From Actinomadura hibisca NBRC 15177 (GTDB lineage Bacteria; Actinomycetota; Actinomycetes; Streptosporangiales; Streptosporangiaceae), in NCBI RefSeq assembly GCF_001552635.1, contig NZ_BCRO01000077.1:1-64000 (forward strand): DNA of 64,000 nucleotides, given 5' to 3'. Made by a program: the position numbers and the translations under genes. Shown piece after piece: positions 42,067 through 50,466 of this stretch. The notes under the pieces are model-generated. The model was given only the letters and a program-made list of their open reading frames with translations, was not told the DNA's origin and did no database searches. Each line of letters begins with the position of its first letter. Within the stretch, counting starts at the first letter, position 1.

Positions 42067-43118
42067 CAGTACGTGCCCCCACCGGGCCGCGGCGCTCCCG
42101 GAGCGGCCTGCCCGCCGGCCGCCGGGCTCGGGCTCATCGAGGCCACGTAGCGCGGCCACTCCTCCACCCAGTTGCGGCCCACGTCGTCGATGAACGACCC
42201 GGGCGGCGGGGTCACCCCGTGCGCGGCGCACCAGGCGCCCGGCGCGTGCTGGCCCGCGCGCACCCGGCCGTCGCTCGGCATGAGCTGCGGCGGGATGGGC
42301 GGCAGCTTGCCGACCTCCAGGCCCATCTTGGCCTCGGCCTCCAGCTCGGAGACGTCCTTCTCCTCCGACATGCCGATGGGGCCGACGCGGCGCGCGTTCA
42401 GGAACTGCCGGACCACCGGCTCCTCGCTGGACAACAACATCTCGCGCGGCCCGAACATCACCAGCTCGCGGCGGAACAGCAGCCCGATGTTGTCGGGCAC
42501 CGTGCGCGCGGTGTTGATGTCGTGGGTCACGATCAGGAACGTCGCGCCGATCTGCGCGTTCAGGTCGACGATCAGCTGGTTCAGGTAGGCGGTGCGCACC
42601 GGGTCCAACCCCGAGTCCGGCTCGTCCACCAGCAGGATCTCCGGGTCCAGCACCAGCGCGCGGGCGAGGCCGGCGCGCTTCTTCATGCCGCCGGAGATCT
42701 CGCCGGGCAGCTTGCCCTCGGCGCCGAGAAGACCGACCATGTCCATCTTCTCCATGACGATGCGCTTCACCTCCGACTCGCTCTTCTTGGTGTGCTCGCG
42801 CAGCGGGAAGGCGATGTTGTCGAAGAGGTTCATCGACCCGAACAGCGCGCCGTCCTGGAACAGCACGCCGAACAGCTTGCGGGTGTCGTACAGCTGCGCC
42901 TCGGGCAGGTACGGCAGGTCCCGGTCACCGATCCAGATGTGGCCGCGGTCGGGCTTGAGCAGGCCGACCAGGGTCTTCAGGAAGACCGACTTGCCGGTAC
43001 CGGAGGGACCCAGCAGGACCGAGACCTCTCCCGCGGGCAGGGTCAGCGACACGTCCTGCCAGATCGTCTGGCGGCCGAAGGACTTGGTCAGCCCCTCGAC
43101 TCTGATTTCGACGCCCAC
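42066..43118 (-). CDS. mkl: Mce-system ATPase (Mkl/MceG, MlaF family)
   Basis: A 350-residue ABC ATPase. Walker A is GPSGTGKS, the signature ISGGMKKR, Walker B ILLVDEPDSGLDPV and the switch histidine THD. Residues after ~265 form the Mkl-type C-terminal extension with Pro-rich stretches. GTG start at 43118 after AAAGGTGA. It heads the operon and energises the YrbE permease. In M. tuberculosis the single Mkl serves several unlinked mce operons. Confidence 0.95.
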   Translation of the reverse strand: MGVEIRVEGLTKSFGRQTIWQDVSLTLPAGEVSVLLGPSGTGKSVFLKTLVGLLKPDRGHIWIGDRDLPYLPEAQLYDTRKLFGVLFQDGALFGSMNLFDNIAFPLREHTKKSESEVKRIVMEKMDMVGLLGAEGKLPGEISGGMKKRAGLARALVLDPEILLVDEPDSGLDPVRTAYLNQLIVDLNAQIGATFLIVTHDINTARTVPDNIGLLFRRELVMFGPREMLLSSEEPVVRQFLNARRVGPIGMSEEKDVSELEAEAKMGLEVGKLPPIPPQLMPSDGRVRAGQHAPGAWCAAHGVTPPPGSFIDDVGRNWVEEWPRYVASMSPSPAAGGQAAPGAPRPGGGTY

Positions 43119-43765
43119 TCGTCACCTTTCGTCCAGGCCGGGGGAATCCGGAACCGTGAGGCGAGATAGCTACTCGGCTTCGCGCCGTGCGCCCGCCCGG
43201 CGGCGGGCGCCGGGGGGTGGAAGTTGTCGTCGCACCGTGCGTCCGCCTCGTTACTACTGCCGGGTAGCTGTGGCGGGTGCCACTACCGTAGCGGCCCGCG
43301 ACGGAAATGGAAGGGGCTGGTGGCCACAACAGCGACAAAATACGACGTTGTAAGACAATCGTTACTTACGTCACCCGAGAGACTACTGGTCCGAGAACGT
43401 GCACCTCAAGCCGGGGGTGAGGCGACGGCCGGGACCGGACGGGCCGTGGCGGGCCGCAGTTCCAGCGGGGGACTGAGGGGACGCTACGCCGCTCGCGAGC
43501 ACTCGCACAACCCACCCCTGTACGGACGCCGCCACCGCGTTTTATCACTCGCCGACAGTTTCGGCGCCCGCTTCGCGCCGGGAGGGTCTGGCCCGTCCCC
43601 CGGGAACGCCGAAGGCGGCCACCGCGTCCCGCGAGGGAGCGATGACCGCCTTCGGATGAGCACTGGAACCGCGAGCGGCTCCGGAAGCTCGAAAGCTCGG
43701 AGAAGCCTTACTGTTGCGACCCCGCGACGGGGCGATGAGCAGCGCAGGCTCTCCGGAGAAGGGCC
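43119..43765 (-). promoter_or_regulatory. Upstream region of the Mce operon, with possible ECF-type promoter
   Basis: This 647-base stretch has no convincing gene. Minus-strand GTAAC (43361-43365), 16 bases, CGTAT (43340-43344) resembles an ECF-sigma promoter about 215 bases before the ATPase gene, in a locally AT-richer patch. No good housekeeping promoter is seen. The rplL terminator occupies 43609-43655. Confidence 0.3.
43609..43655 (-). terminator. rplJL terminator
   Basis: Ten-base perfect arms CCGAAGGCGG and CCGCCTTCGG around a GC-rich loop, about 110 bases after the rplL stop. Confidence 0.65.
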
Positions 43766-44152
43766 TTACTTGACGGTGACCGTCGCGCCGGCCTTCTCCA
43801 GGGCCTCCTTGGCCTTCTCGGCCGTCTCCTTGTTGACCTTCTCCAGGAGCGGCTTCGGAGCGCCATCGACCAGGTCCTTGGCCTCCTTGAGGCCGAGCGA
43901 GGTCAGACCGCGCACCTCCTTGATGACCTGGATCTTCTTGTCGCCGGCGGCCTCGAGGATGACGTCGAACTCGTCCTGCTCCTCGGCGGCCTCGGCGGCC
44001 GGGGCGCCGGGGGCGCCGGCGGCGGCCATGGCCACGGGGGCGGCGGCCTTGACGTCGAAGACCTCTTCGAACTGCTTCACGAACTCGGACAGCTCAAGGA
44101 GGGTCATCTCCTTGAAAGCGTCGAGCAGCTCGTCGGTGCTGAGCTTCGCCAT
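43766..44152 (-). CDS. rplL: Ribosomal protein bL12 (L7/L12)
   Basis: A 128-residue acidic stalk protein that recruits translation GTPases. The N-terminal dimer domain (DELLDAFKEMTLLELSEFV), an Ala/Gly/Pro-rich hinge and the C-terminal domain (VIKEVRGLTSLGLKEAKDLV) are all typical. It follows rplJ by 78 bases. Confidence 0.98.
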   Translation of the reverse strand: MAKLSTDELLDAFKEMTLLELSEFVKQFEEVFDVKAAAPVAMAAAGAPGAPAAEAAEEQDEFDVILEAAGDKKIQVIKEVRGLTSLGLKEAKDLVDGAPKPLLEKVNKETAEKAKEALEKAGATVTVK

Positions 44153-44230
44153 GATGTTTCCTCCGCTATGGCTTGAAACGTTCAGGGTGTTACTGGACCG
44201 CGGGGTCCTGGTTCCGGCGCGGGCCGGGAC

Positions 44231-44827
44231 CTACTCGGCGCTGGCCTCGTCCGCGGCGGCCTCGGCGGCCGGCGCGTCGTCGGCGGCCGGAGCCTCGGCG
44301 GTCTCGCCGGCCTCCGCGCGCTTGGCGCGCAGCGCCTCGGCGAGCTGGGCCGCCTGCGTCGGCAGGGCGTTGAACAGCGCGGCGGCGTTGGCCATCGAGC
44401 CCTTCATCGCACCGGCCAGCTTCGCGAGGAGCACCTCGCGCGACTCGAGGTCCGCGAGCTTGCCGATCTCGGTGGCGTCCATCGACTGGCCGTCGATGAA
44501 GCCGCCCTTGATCACCAGCAGCGGGTTCGCCTTGGCGAAGTCACGCAGGCCCTTGGCGGCCTCGACCACGTCGCCCTTGACGAACGCGATGGCCGACGGG
44601 CCTTCGAGCAGCTCACCGAACTGCTCGTCGACACCGGCCTCGTTCGCCGCGCGCTTGGTCAGCGTGTTCTTCACCACGGCGAACCTCGTGCTCTCGCCGA
44701 GGTTGGTGCGCAGCTCCTTGAGCTGCGCCACCGTGAGCCCGCGGTACTCGGTCAGCACGGCGCCGTTCGAGCTCTCGAACTCGCTCTTGAGCTCGGCGAT
44801 CGCCGCGGCCTTCTCGGCCTTAGCCAT
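44231..44827 (-). CDS. rplJ: Ribosomal protein uL10
   Basis: A 198-residue stalk base that binds L12 dimers. N-terminal EYRGLTVAQLKELRTNL, middle GPSAIAFVKGDVVEAAK and L12-binding C-terminal helix are readable. The last ~30 residues are Ala/Glu/Asp-rich. It is preceded by a structured leader. Confidence 0.97.
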   Translation of the reverse strand: MAKAEKAAAIAELKSEFESSNGAVLTEYRGLTVAQLKELRTNLGESTRFAVVKNTLTKRAANEAGVDEQFGELLEGPSAIAFVKGDVVEAAKGLRDFAKANPLLVIKGGFIDGQSMDATEIGKLADLESREVLLAKLAGAMKGSMANAAALFNALPTQAAQLAEALRAKRAEAGETAEAPAADDAPAAEAAADEASAE

Positions 44828-44890
44828 GTGGCCTCCTTCCGATTACCTGGGTGGGAAGCCGCCGGGGCGAAAAGGCTCTGAAAAACAGCG

Positions 44891-45014
44891 AACGCCCCGG
44901 CGCAGGTGCACGGGGCGTTAGGCAGGACCACGGAGGTCATGCGGAAGCTCTCGTCTCACCTACGCGGGCCGCCCGAACGAATTCGGGTCCTTCGGCCGCC
45001 CATGGCTGGGCGGC
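44891..45014 (-). ncRNA. L10 leader of rplJL with attenuator-like hairpin
   Basis: Three perfect stems follow one another on the minus strand: 44995-45014 (GCCGCCCA/TGGGCGGC), 44972-44987 (CCCGAA/TTCGGG with a TTCG tetraloop) and 44891-44919 (AACGCCCCG/CGGGGCGTT). The last is followed by CGCTGTTTTTC, as in an intrinsic terminator, about 64 bases before rplJ. L10 leaders bind the L10(L12)4 complex; control by attenuation here is inferred. Confidence 0.65.
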
Positions 45015-45038
45015 GACCGGCGGTCTTCGGCAGACAAC

Positions 45039-45068
45039 AGCGTACGCGCAGCGGAGCGGTTTCGCCAA
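45039..45068 (-). promoter_or_regulatory. Candidate rplJL promoter
   Basis: Minus-strand TTGGCG, 18-base spacer, TACGCT, just before the structured leader. It gives a leader of about 200 bases, which fits an L10 leader. Confidence 0.5.
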
Positions 45069-45085
45069 ACCGGCGGGGAAAGGCG

Positions 45086-45117
45086 GCGGGACCGTGGGCG
45101 ATCGCCCACGGTCCCGC
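45086..45117 (-). terminator. 32-base perfect palindrome after the first lipoprotein gene
   Basis: Sixteen-base arms starting GCGGGACCGTGGGCGA meet without a spacer. It lies 38 bases past the stop at 45155 and 18 bases upstream of the rplJ promoter -35. Probably a terminator; a protein-binding site is an alternative. Confidence 0.7.
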
Positions 45118-45154
45118 GCCGTCCTCATGCCCTGTCCGGGGCGGTCCCCGTGGC

Positions 45155-46000
45155 TCAGCCGGTCAGGCCGGGGATGTTCGGGGTGCCGGTCTCGGCGGCC
45201 GGGGGCGCCGCCACGTCGACGGGCTTGCCGTAGTCGCTGAACACCATGGTGGTGTTGACCGCGCCCATCTGGGTCTGGAGCTTGTTGACCATCTTGCGCG
45301 GCAGCGAGTCGTCGCCGACCCACAGGTCGAACGCGATCGGGGCGTTGCCGAGCTGCGCGTAGGTCTTCTCCATCGCGGCACGGTTCTGCGGGTCGAGCTT
45401 GGCGAGCGCCTCCTGCGGCGAGACCGTGCCGGTGTAGTGCCGGGTCTGCACGCCGCCGACGTTCTCGGTGCCGACCTCGCGCACGTCCTTGGACGCGGTG
45501 AGCATCTTGGTCTGCTCGGCCGGGTTCTGCTGCTTGGACTGGTCCAGCATCTGCTTGAGGTTCATGCCGCCCGCCGCCTGGCCGGCCGAGGTCAGCGAGA
45601 TCCGCGCCCACGGCTTGCCGCCGTTCCGCGACGCCAGGGCGGGCATCTTCAGGTACATGTAGTCGCCGACGATCCGCGCCTCGTAGCCCGGCACCGTCTG
45701 GCCGCCCATCGACATCGACTTGACGTTCATCTGCATGGCGACGTCGGGCTTGGTGCGGGTGGCCACCGACATCTCCATCTTCATGGCGCCCTGCGTGAGC
45801 TGGCTGTCCACGATGACGTCGGCCTTGTAGCTGTCGGCCTTGCCCGCCTTCTCCGCGCTCTGGCCGAGGATCTGGGCGGCGCTGAGCCGGATGTTCTTGC
45901 CCGCCTCGCTGGCGCCCTCCTTGGCGTCCCCGAGACAGCCGGTCAGGGTCAGGGTGAGGCCGGCGGCGACCGCCGTCCCGGCGGCGAAACGACGGATCAT
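45155..46000 (-). CDS. LppX/LprAFG-family lipoprotein
   Basis: A 281-residue lipoprotein with signal and lipobox LTLTLTGC. The mature region matches the LppX_LprAFG (DUF1396) fold: ADSYKADVIVDSQL, KPWARISLTSAG, TRHYTGTVSPQEALAKLDP and FDLWVGDDSLPRKM near the end. Mycobacterial relatives are half-barrel carriers of envelope lipids (LppX phthiocerol dimycocerosates, LprG triacylated lipids). The ligand here is unknown. It lies 135 bases downstream of a paralogue. Confidence 0.9.
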   Translation of the reverse strand: MIRRFAAGTAVAAGLTLTLTGCLGDAKEGASEAGKNIRLSAAQILGQSAEKAGKADSYKADVIVDSQLTQGAMKMEMSVATRTKPDVAMQMNVKSMSMGGQTVPGYEARIVGDYMYLKMPALASRNGGKPWARISLTSAGQAAGGMNLKQMLDQSKQQNPAEQTKMLTASKDVREVGTENVGGVQTRHYTGTVSPQEALAKLDPQNRAAMEKTYAQLGNAPIAFDLWVGDDSLPRKMVNKLQTQMGAVNTTMVFSDYGKPVDVAAPPAAETGTPNIPGLTG

Positions 46001-46134
46001 CAGGTTCTCCTCTGTGCGGTGGTCGACCGTGCGCCGGGCCGGACGGGCCGGACCGGCGCACGATGGGTCTGACGCACCGGAGACCTTACGGGTTCATCCG
46101 TACCGATATGGAACGAACAACCCGATCAGCCGCC

Positions 46135-47001
46135 TCAGTTGCGCGGCGGGGGCGTGCCGCCCAGCAGGCCCTCCAGCGACAGCTGGCCGACCTGGTCGGC
46201 GGGCGGCGGGTTCACGCTGAACGACTTGCCGTAGTCGCTGTAGCGCACCTCGATCGACCCGTTGTGGCCGTTCGCGCCGCTGCCCTTGGACACCAGCTTG
46301 CGCGGCAGGTTGTCGCCGTCCGTCCACAGGTCGAAGTTGATCTTCTCGTCGGCGGCCTTCCCGCCGAACCGCTGCTCGACCTTCTGCCGGACCTGCGGGT
46401 CCAGCTTGGCGAGCGCCTCCCGGACCGTCACGGTGCCGGTGTAGTGCGTGGTCTTGACGCCGTCGAGGCTCTCCTCGCCGACCCGCCGCACGTCCTTGGA
46501 CGCGGTGAACATCTTGGTCTGCTCGGCCGGGTTGACCTGCTCCACCTGGTCGATGAGGCTCTTGACGTCGAACCCGGTGCGCTGGGCCATCTGGTTGGTG
46601 TCGATCCTCAGCCAGGGCTTGCCGCCCGCCACGAACTGCGCGAGCTGCGGCACCCGCGCGTACAGCACGTCGCCCGTGAAGATCGCCTGGCCCTGGACGC
46701 CGGACACCGCCTGGCCGCCCTTGCTGAACTCGTCCAGCTTGGCGCTGAACGCCAGCGTGGGCTTCAGCCGGAACTGCCCCGAGGCCCGCACCTTCCCCCC
46801 TTCGGCGCCGTCGGTCACCGTCAGCGCGGCCTTGAAGGTGTCGGCCTGCCCCGTCTTCTCCGAGGACTTCACCAGCACCTCGTTGGCGCTCAGCTTCATG
46901 GTGCCGGACGTACCGCTCGTCCCGTCCCCCGTGCACCCGGACAGGAGGAGGGCGGCACCGACCGCGGTGCCGCCCGCGGCGACGGCGTATCGACGCTTCA
47001 T
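46135..47001 (-). CDS. Second LppX/LprAFG-family lipoprotein
   Basis: A 288-residue lipoprotein, lipobox LLLSGC. It shares the layout of the preceding paralogue segment by segment: ADTFKAALTV, KPWLRIDTNQM, PAEQTKMFTASKDVRRVGEE, THYTGTVTVREALAKLDP and FDLWTDGDNLPRKLV. Divergence is substantial, so the duplication is old. Envelope lipid or lipoglycan transfer is inferred from the family. Confidence 0.9.
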   Translation of the reverse strand: MKRRYAVAAGGTAVGAALLLSGCTGDGTSGTSGTMKLSANEVLVKSSEKTGQADTFKAALTVTDGAEGGKVRASGQFRLKPTLAFSAKLDEFSKGGQAVSGVQGQAIFTGDVLYARVPQLAQFVAGGKPWLRIDTNQMAQRTGFDVKSLIDQVEQVNPAEQTKMFTASKDVRRVGEESLDGVKTTHYTGTVTVREALAKLDPQVRQKVEQRFGGKAADEKINFDLWTDGDNLPRKLVSKGSGANGHNGSIEVRYSDYGKSFSVNPPPADQVGQLSLEGLLGGTPPPRN

Positions 47002-47125
47002 GAGGATTGGGCCTCCCTGGTCGCCCTACTGATAGGACCAGTCTCACCGGAAGCGGCCGCTGCTACATCCCCCGCTGGTACGAATGCCCGCCCCGCCGGT
47101 ACGACCCGCGACGTAGCCCGCCCGG

Positions 47126-47941
47126 CTACCGGTAGTCGCGGAAGGTCAACGATCCCGCCAGCCGCGTGCCCGGGGCCGTGGTGCCCACGCCCAGCCACGA
47201 GGTGCGCTGCATCCGGTCGGCCCACAGGTCCGCCCGCACGCCCGCCGACCCGGGCAGCGACCCGCGCACGCCCGCCGTCAGCTCGGCCGGCAGGAGCCCC
47301 AGGAACACGCCCAGCGACGTCCGCGCCTCGCACCGCGTCGAGCCGAAGCGGTCGCGTCCCGAGCACGTCGCGCCGGGGACCGCCCGCAGGGTCCGCACCG
47401 CGCGCGCCGGATCGGAGACCGCGCGCAGCCGGTCGTACTGCCCCTCGCCCAGGCGCGTCCGCCGCCACCTGCGGCCGTCGAACACCGACAACGTCCGCCC
47501 GCTCAGGACGGTGCGGTGCGTCACCGTGCTCAGCCGGCCGTTCACCATCGCCTCCCGCGTCCCCGAGGCGTTCACCGCGAACGACGGCGACAACGTGATC
47601 CGCGCCGTCTCGGTCACGTGCCGGTAGTCGCCGCCCGACGCCCCCGACACCTTCAGGTCGACCATCCGCACGAACGACCGGACCTTCGCCGGCAACCCCG
47701 TCGGCCGCGCCGACCCGGCCGGCGACGAGGGCGTTCCCGCCGCGTCCTTCGTCCCGCGCGGAGCCGCCAGGCCCATCGCCGCACCGGCCCCGTCCCGCCC
47801 GCCCGCCACGACGCCCGGCAACGGCTCCGGCCGCGCCCGGTCGACCACACCGGTGGCGAGCACGCCCAGGGCCACGACCGGCACCACCAGGGCGGCGAGG
47901 AGCACGCAGACCGCGAGCACCCGGTCCGTACGACGCTTCAT
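47126..47941 (-). CDS. Divergent LppX-like exported protein without lipobox
   Basis: A 271-residue protein. An N-terminal helix (VLAVCVLLAALVVPVVALGVLA) has a cysteine but no lipobox, so it is probably anchored by that helix. The second half parallels its neighbours: RCEARTSLGVFLGLLP lines up with the THYTGTV..ALAKLDP segment, VRADLWADRMQRTSWL with FDLWVGDDSLPRKM, and the closing SLTFRDYR with MVFSDYGK. Similarity is weak and seen by eye only. Function unknown; probable third member of a local lipid-carrier family. Confidence 0.7.
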   Translation of the reverse strand: MKRRTDRVLAVCVLLAALVVPVVALGVLATGVVDRARPEPLPGVVAGGRDGAGAAMGLAAPRGTKDAAGTPSSPAGSARPTGLPAKVRSFVRMVDLKVSGASGGDYRHVTETARITLSPSFAVNASGTREAMVNGRLSTVTHRTVLSGRTLSVFDGRRWRRTRLGEGQYDRLRAVSDPARAVRTLRAVPGATCSGRDRFGSTRCEARTSLGVFLGLLPAELTAGVRGSLPGSAGVRADLWADRMQRTSWLGVGTTAPGTRLAGSLTFRDYR

Positions 47942-48040
47942 GCTTGTGTGTCCAGGGGAAGTGAAGGGAGAACGCGCAGGAGACTCCGATTCAACACCAA
48001 GCGCCGCACAGGTAACAAAGCGTTCCGCGCGAACATGCGA

Positions 48041-48072
48041 GAAGGGCGCCCCCCGTGCGGGGGACGCCCTTC
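48041..48072 (-). terminator. rplKA terminator
   Basis: Stem GAAGGGCG-CCCCC with GGGGG-CGCCCTTC, one mismatch, loop GTGC, 44 bases past the rplA stop. Confidence 0.8.
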
Positions 48073-48115
48073 CCGATCGATCAGCCGGTCCGGCGACACG
48101 AGCCGCCGGACCCCG

Positions 48116-48838
48116 CTACGCTCCGGCCTCGTCGAGCTCGGCCGTCAGGTTGCGGACGAAGTTCGGGTCCACCGGGATGCTCGGCCCCATGGAGGTCGTC
48201 ATCGCGGCCTTCTTCACGTACCGGCCCTTGGCCGCCGACGGCTTGAGACGCTGGATCTCGTCGACCGCCGCGGCGTAGTTCTCCACCAGCTGGCGCTGGT
48301 CGAAGGACGCCTTGCCGATGATGAAGTGCAGGTTCGAGTGCCGGTCCACCCGGAACTCGATCTTGCCGCCCTTGATGTCGGACACGGCCTTGGCCACGTC
48401 CATCGTCACGGTGCCGACCTTCGGGTTCGGCATCAGGCCGCGCGGGCCGAGCACGCGGCCCAGGCGGCCGACCTTGCCCATCTGGTCCGGGGTCGCCACG
48501 ACCGCGTCGAAGTCCAGGAAGCCGCCCTGGATCTTCTCGATCATGTCGTCGGAGCCGACGAAGTCGGCCCCGGCCTCGCGGGCCTCGTCGGCCTTGGCGC
48601 CACCGGCGAACACCAGCACGCGGGCGGTCTTGCCGGTGCCGTGCGGCAGGTTGACGGTGCCGCGCACCATCTGGTCGGCCTTGCGCGGGTCGACGCCCAG
48701 CCGCAGCGCCACCTCGACGGTCGCGTCGAACTTGGTGACCGCGGTCTCCTTGGCCAGCGCCACGGCCTCGGCCGGGGTGTACAGGCGCTCGCGGTCGATC
48801 TTCTCTACCGCGGCGCGGTAGCCCTTGCTGCGCTTCAT
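48116..48838 (-). CDS. rplA: Ribosomal protein uL1
   Basis: A 240-residue L1-stalk protein that moves with E-site tRNA. DATVEVALRLGVDPRKADQ, VRGTVNLPHGTGK and PRGLMPNPKVGTVT are canonical. In E. coli L1 represses its own rplKA mRNA. It lies 94 bases after rplK. Confidence 0.98.
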   Translation of the reverse strand: MKRSKGYRAAVEKIDRERLYTPAEAVALAKETAVTKFDATVEVALRLGVDPRKADQMVRGTVNLPHGTGKTARVLVFAGGAKADEAREAGADFVGSDDMIEKIQGGFLDFDAVVATPDQMGKVGRLGRVLGPRGLMPNPKVGTVTMDVAKAVSDIKGGKIEFRVDRHSNLHFIIGKASFDQRQLVENYAAAVDEIQRLKPSAAKGRYVKKAAMTTSMGPSIPVDPNFVRNLTAELDEAGA

Positions 48839-48932
48839 CTCTGCTCCTTGTGGTGAAGAGCGGGCCGGGGACGCGCCCCGGCCCTCCCACTGGTCCGCAC
48901 GGAACGCCCGTGCGGAAAGTCCTACCCGGGTC

Positions 48933-49361
48933 CTACTTGACCTCGATGCCCATGGAACGGGCGGTGCCGGCGACGATCTTCTCGGCGGCGGCCAGGTCCT
49001 TGGCGTTGAGGTCGGGCATCTTGGTGGTGGCGATCTCGCGGACCTGGTCCGCGGAGATCGAGCCGACCTTGGTCTTGTGCGGCTCGCCGGAGCCCTTCTC
49101 CACGCCCGCGGCCTTCAGGATGAGCTGCGCGGCCGGCGGGGTCTTGGTGACGAAGGTGAACGAGCGGTCCTCGTAGATCGAGATCTCTACGGGGATGACG
49201 TTGCCGCGCTGCGACTCGGTGGCGGCGTTGTACTGCTTGCAGAAGTCCATGATGTTGACGCCGTGCGGACCGAGCGCGGTACCGACCGGCGGCGCGGGGG
49301 TCGCGGCGCCCGCGTTCAGCTGGACCTTGACGATGGCCGCCAATTTTTTCTTCGGGGGCAT
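48933..49361 (-). CDS. rplK: Ribosomal protein uL11
   Basis: A 142-residue protein of the GTPase-associated centre. Start MPPKKKLAAIVKVQL at 49361; a longer open frame is rejected. The thiostrepton-contact proline region (GAATPAPPVGTALGPHGVNI) is intact. The C-terminal rRNA-binding domain ends AGTARSMGIEV. Confidence 0.98.
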   Translation of the reverse strand: MPPKKKLAAIVKVQLNAGAATPAPPVGTALGPHGVNIMDFCKQYNAATESQRGNVIPVEISIYEDRSFTFVTKTPPAAQLILKAAGVEKGSGEPHKTKVGSISADQVREIATTKMPDLNAKDLAAAEKIVAGTARSMGIEVK

Positions 49362-49569
49362 GAGCCCTCCTCTGTCCCTTTTTGCTGCGGTTCCGACTCC
49401 CGATCTCCCGGGCAACGACGCGGCAGGGACACGGCCGTGACGTAGGAACCGTTGGTCTTCATGTGCCCGGCGGTCCGGGCGGCGTTCCCGCGAACGCGGA
49501 GCCGGGCGGGCCCCCGTGGGGCGCACCGGGCACGCCGGGCGCTCCCGCGAGCGCGGGGCCGAGGAAGCA

Positions 49570-49575
49570 AGTCTA
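49570..49575 (-). promoter_or_regulatory. Possible -10 element upstream of rplKA
   Basis: Minus-strand TAGACT lies directly after the nusG terminator and about 210 bases before rplK. No good -35 is visible, so this is weak. Confidence 0.3.
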
Positions 49576-49584
49576 TGCGAGACG

Positions 49585-49612
49585 GAACGCCCCCGCGTCC
49601 GCGAGGGCGTTC
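49585..49612 (-). terminator. secE-nusG terminator
   Basis: Arms GAACGCCC and GGGCGTTC with an inner CGCG pairing, 12 bases past the nusG stop. Confidence 0.75.
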
Positions 49613-49623
49613 GGCGTCTCGGA

Positions 49624-50466
49624 TCAGATCTTGGAGACCTGGTTGAACGACAGCTCGACCGGGGTCTCGCGGCCGAAGATCGAGACCAGCACCTTCAGCT
49701 TCTGCTGCTCGGCGTTGATCTCGTTGACCGTGGCGGGCAGGGTGGCGAACGGGCCGTCCATGACGGTGACCGACTCGCCGACCTCGAAGTCGACCGCCGG
49801 GGCGGCCTTGGCCTGGGTCTCCTTGGCCTTGACCGAACCCTCCTCGGGCTCGGGGGCCAGCAGGTTGGCGACCTCGTCCAGGCTCAGCGGGGACGGCTTG
49901 TTCAGCAGGCCCACGAAGCCGGTGACGCCGGGGGTGTTGCGGACCGCGGCCCAGGACTCGTCGGTCAGCTCCATGCGGACCAGGATGTAGCCCGGCAGGA
50001 CCTTCTCGTTGACCTTCTGCCGCTTGCCCTGCTTGATCTCGGTGACCTCGTGCTGAGGGACCTCGATCTGGAAGATGTAGTCCTCCATGTTCAGGGTCTG
50101 GGTCCGGGTCTCGATGTTGGTCTTGACCCGGTTCTCGTACCCCGCGTAGGAGTGGACGACGTACCAGTCGCCCGGCTGGAGGCGCAGCTCCATCTTGAAC
50201 GCCGCGTAGGGGTCCACCGGCGGCTCGGCCGGGGTCTCGTCCTCGTCGGCGTCGTCCGTGCCCTCGGTCCCGGCGTCGCCCTCGGTGTCGGCCTCGGCCT
50301 CGGCGCCGGTCTCGACGTCGGCGTCGCCCGCCTCGGCGGTGTCGGCCTCGGGGGCCTCGGCGGCCGTCTCGTCAGCCGCGCCGGCGGCCTCGTCCGCAGC
50401 AGCCGCCGCAGACCGGACCTCGACGTCGGCCTCGTCGTGGGGCTGGATGGGCTCGGACTCGGACAC
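49624..50466 (-). CDS. nusG: Transcription factor NusG with acidic N-terminal extension
   Basis: A 280-residue elongation factor. Residues 1-~90 are Ala/Glu/Asp-rich and probably disordered. The NGN domain starts at WYVVHSYAGYENRVKTNIE (~100) and includes GYILVRMELTDESWAAVRNTPGV. The KOW domain (~225-280) has ESVTVMDGPFATLPATV and ends VELSFNQVSKI. E. coli NusG is 181 residues; long acidic extensions are usual in actinobacteria. GTG start at 50466. Confidence 0.97.
   Translation of the reverse strand: MSESEPIQPHDEADVEVRSAAAAADEAAGAADETAAEAPEADTAEAGDADVETGAEAEADTEGDAGTEGTDDADEDETPAEPPVDPYAAFKMELRLQPGDWYVVHSYAGYENRVKTNIETRTQTLNMEDYIFQIEVPQHEVTEIKQGKRQKVNEKVLPGYILVRMELTDESWAAVRNTPGVTGFVGLLNKPSPLSLDEVANLLAPEPEEGSVKAKETQAKAAPAVDFEVGESVTVMDGPFATLPATVNEINAEQQKLKVLVSIFGRETPVELSFNQVSKI

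Noticed and set aside
43366..43548. 60-codon minus-strand frame upstream of the Mce operon
   Set aside because: Arg/Pro-rich, no ribosome-binding site, no domain.
44752..44940. Possible leader peptide before rplJ
   Set aside because: No ribosome-binding site, overlaps rplJ in another frame, and L10 leaders work by RNA structure rather than a peptide.
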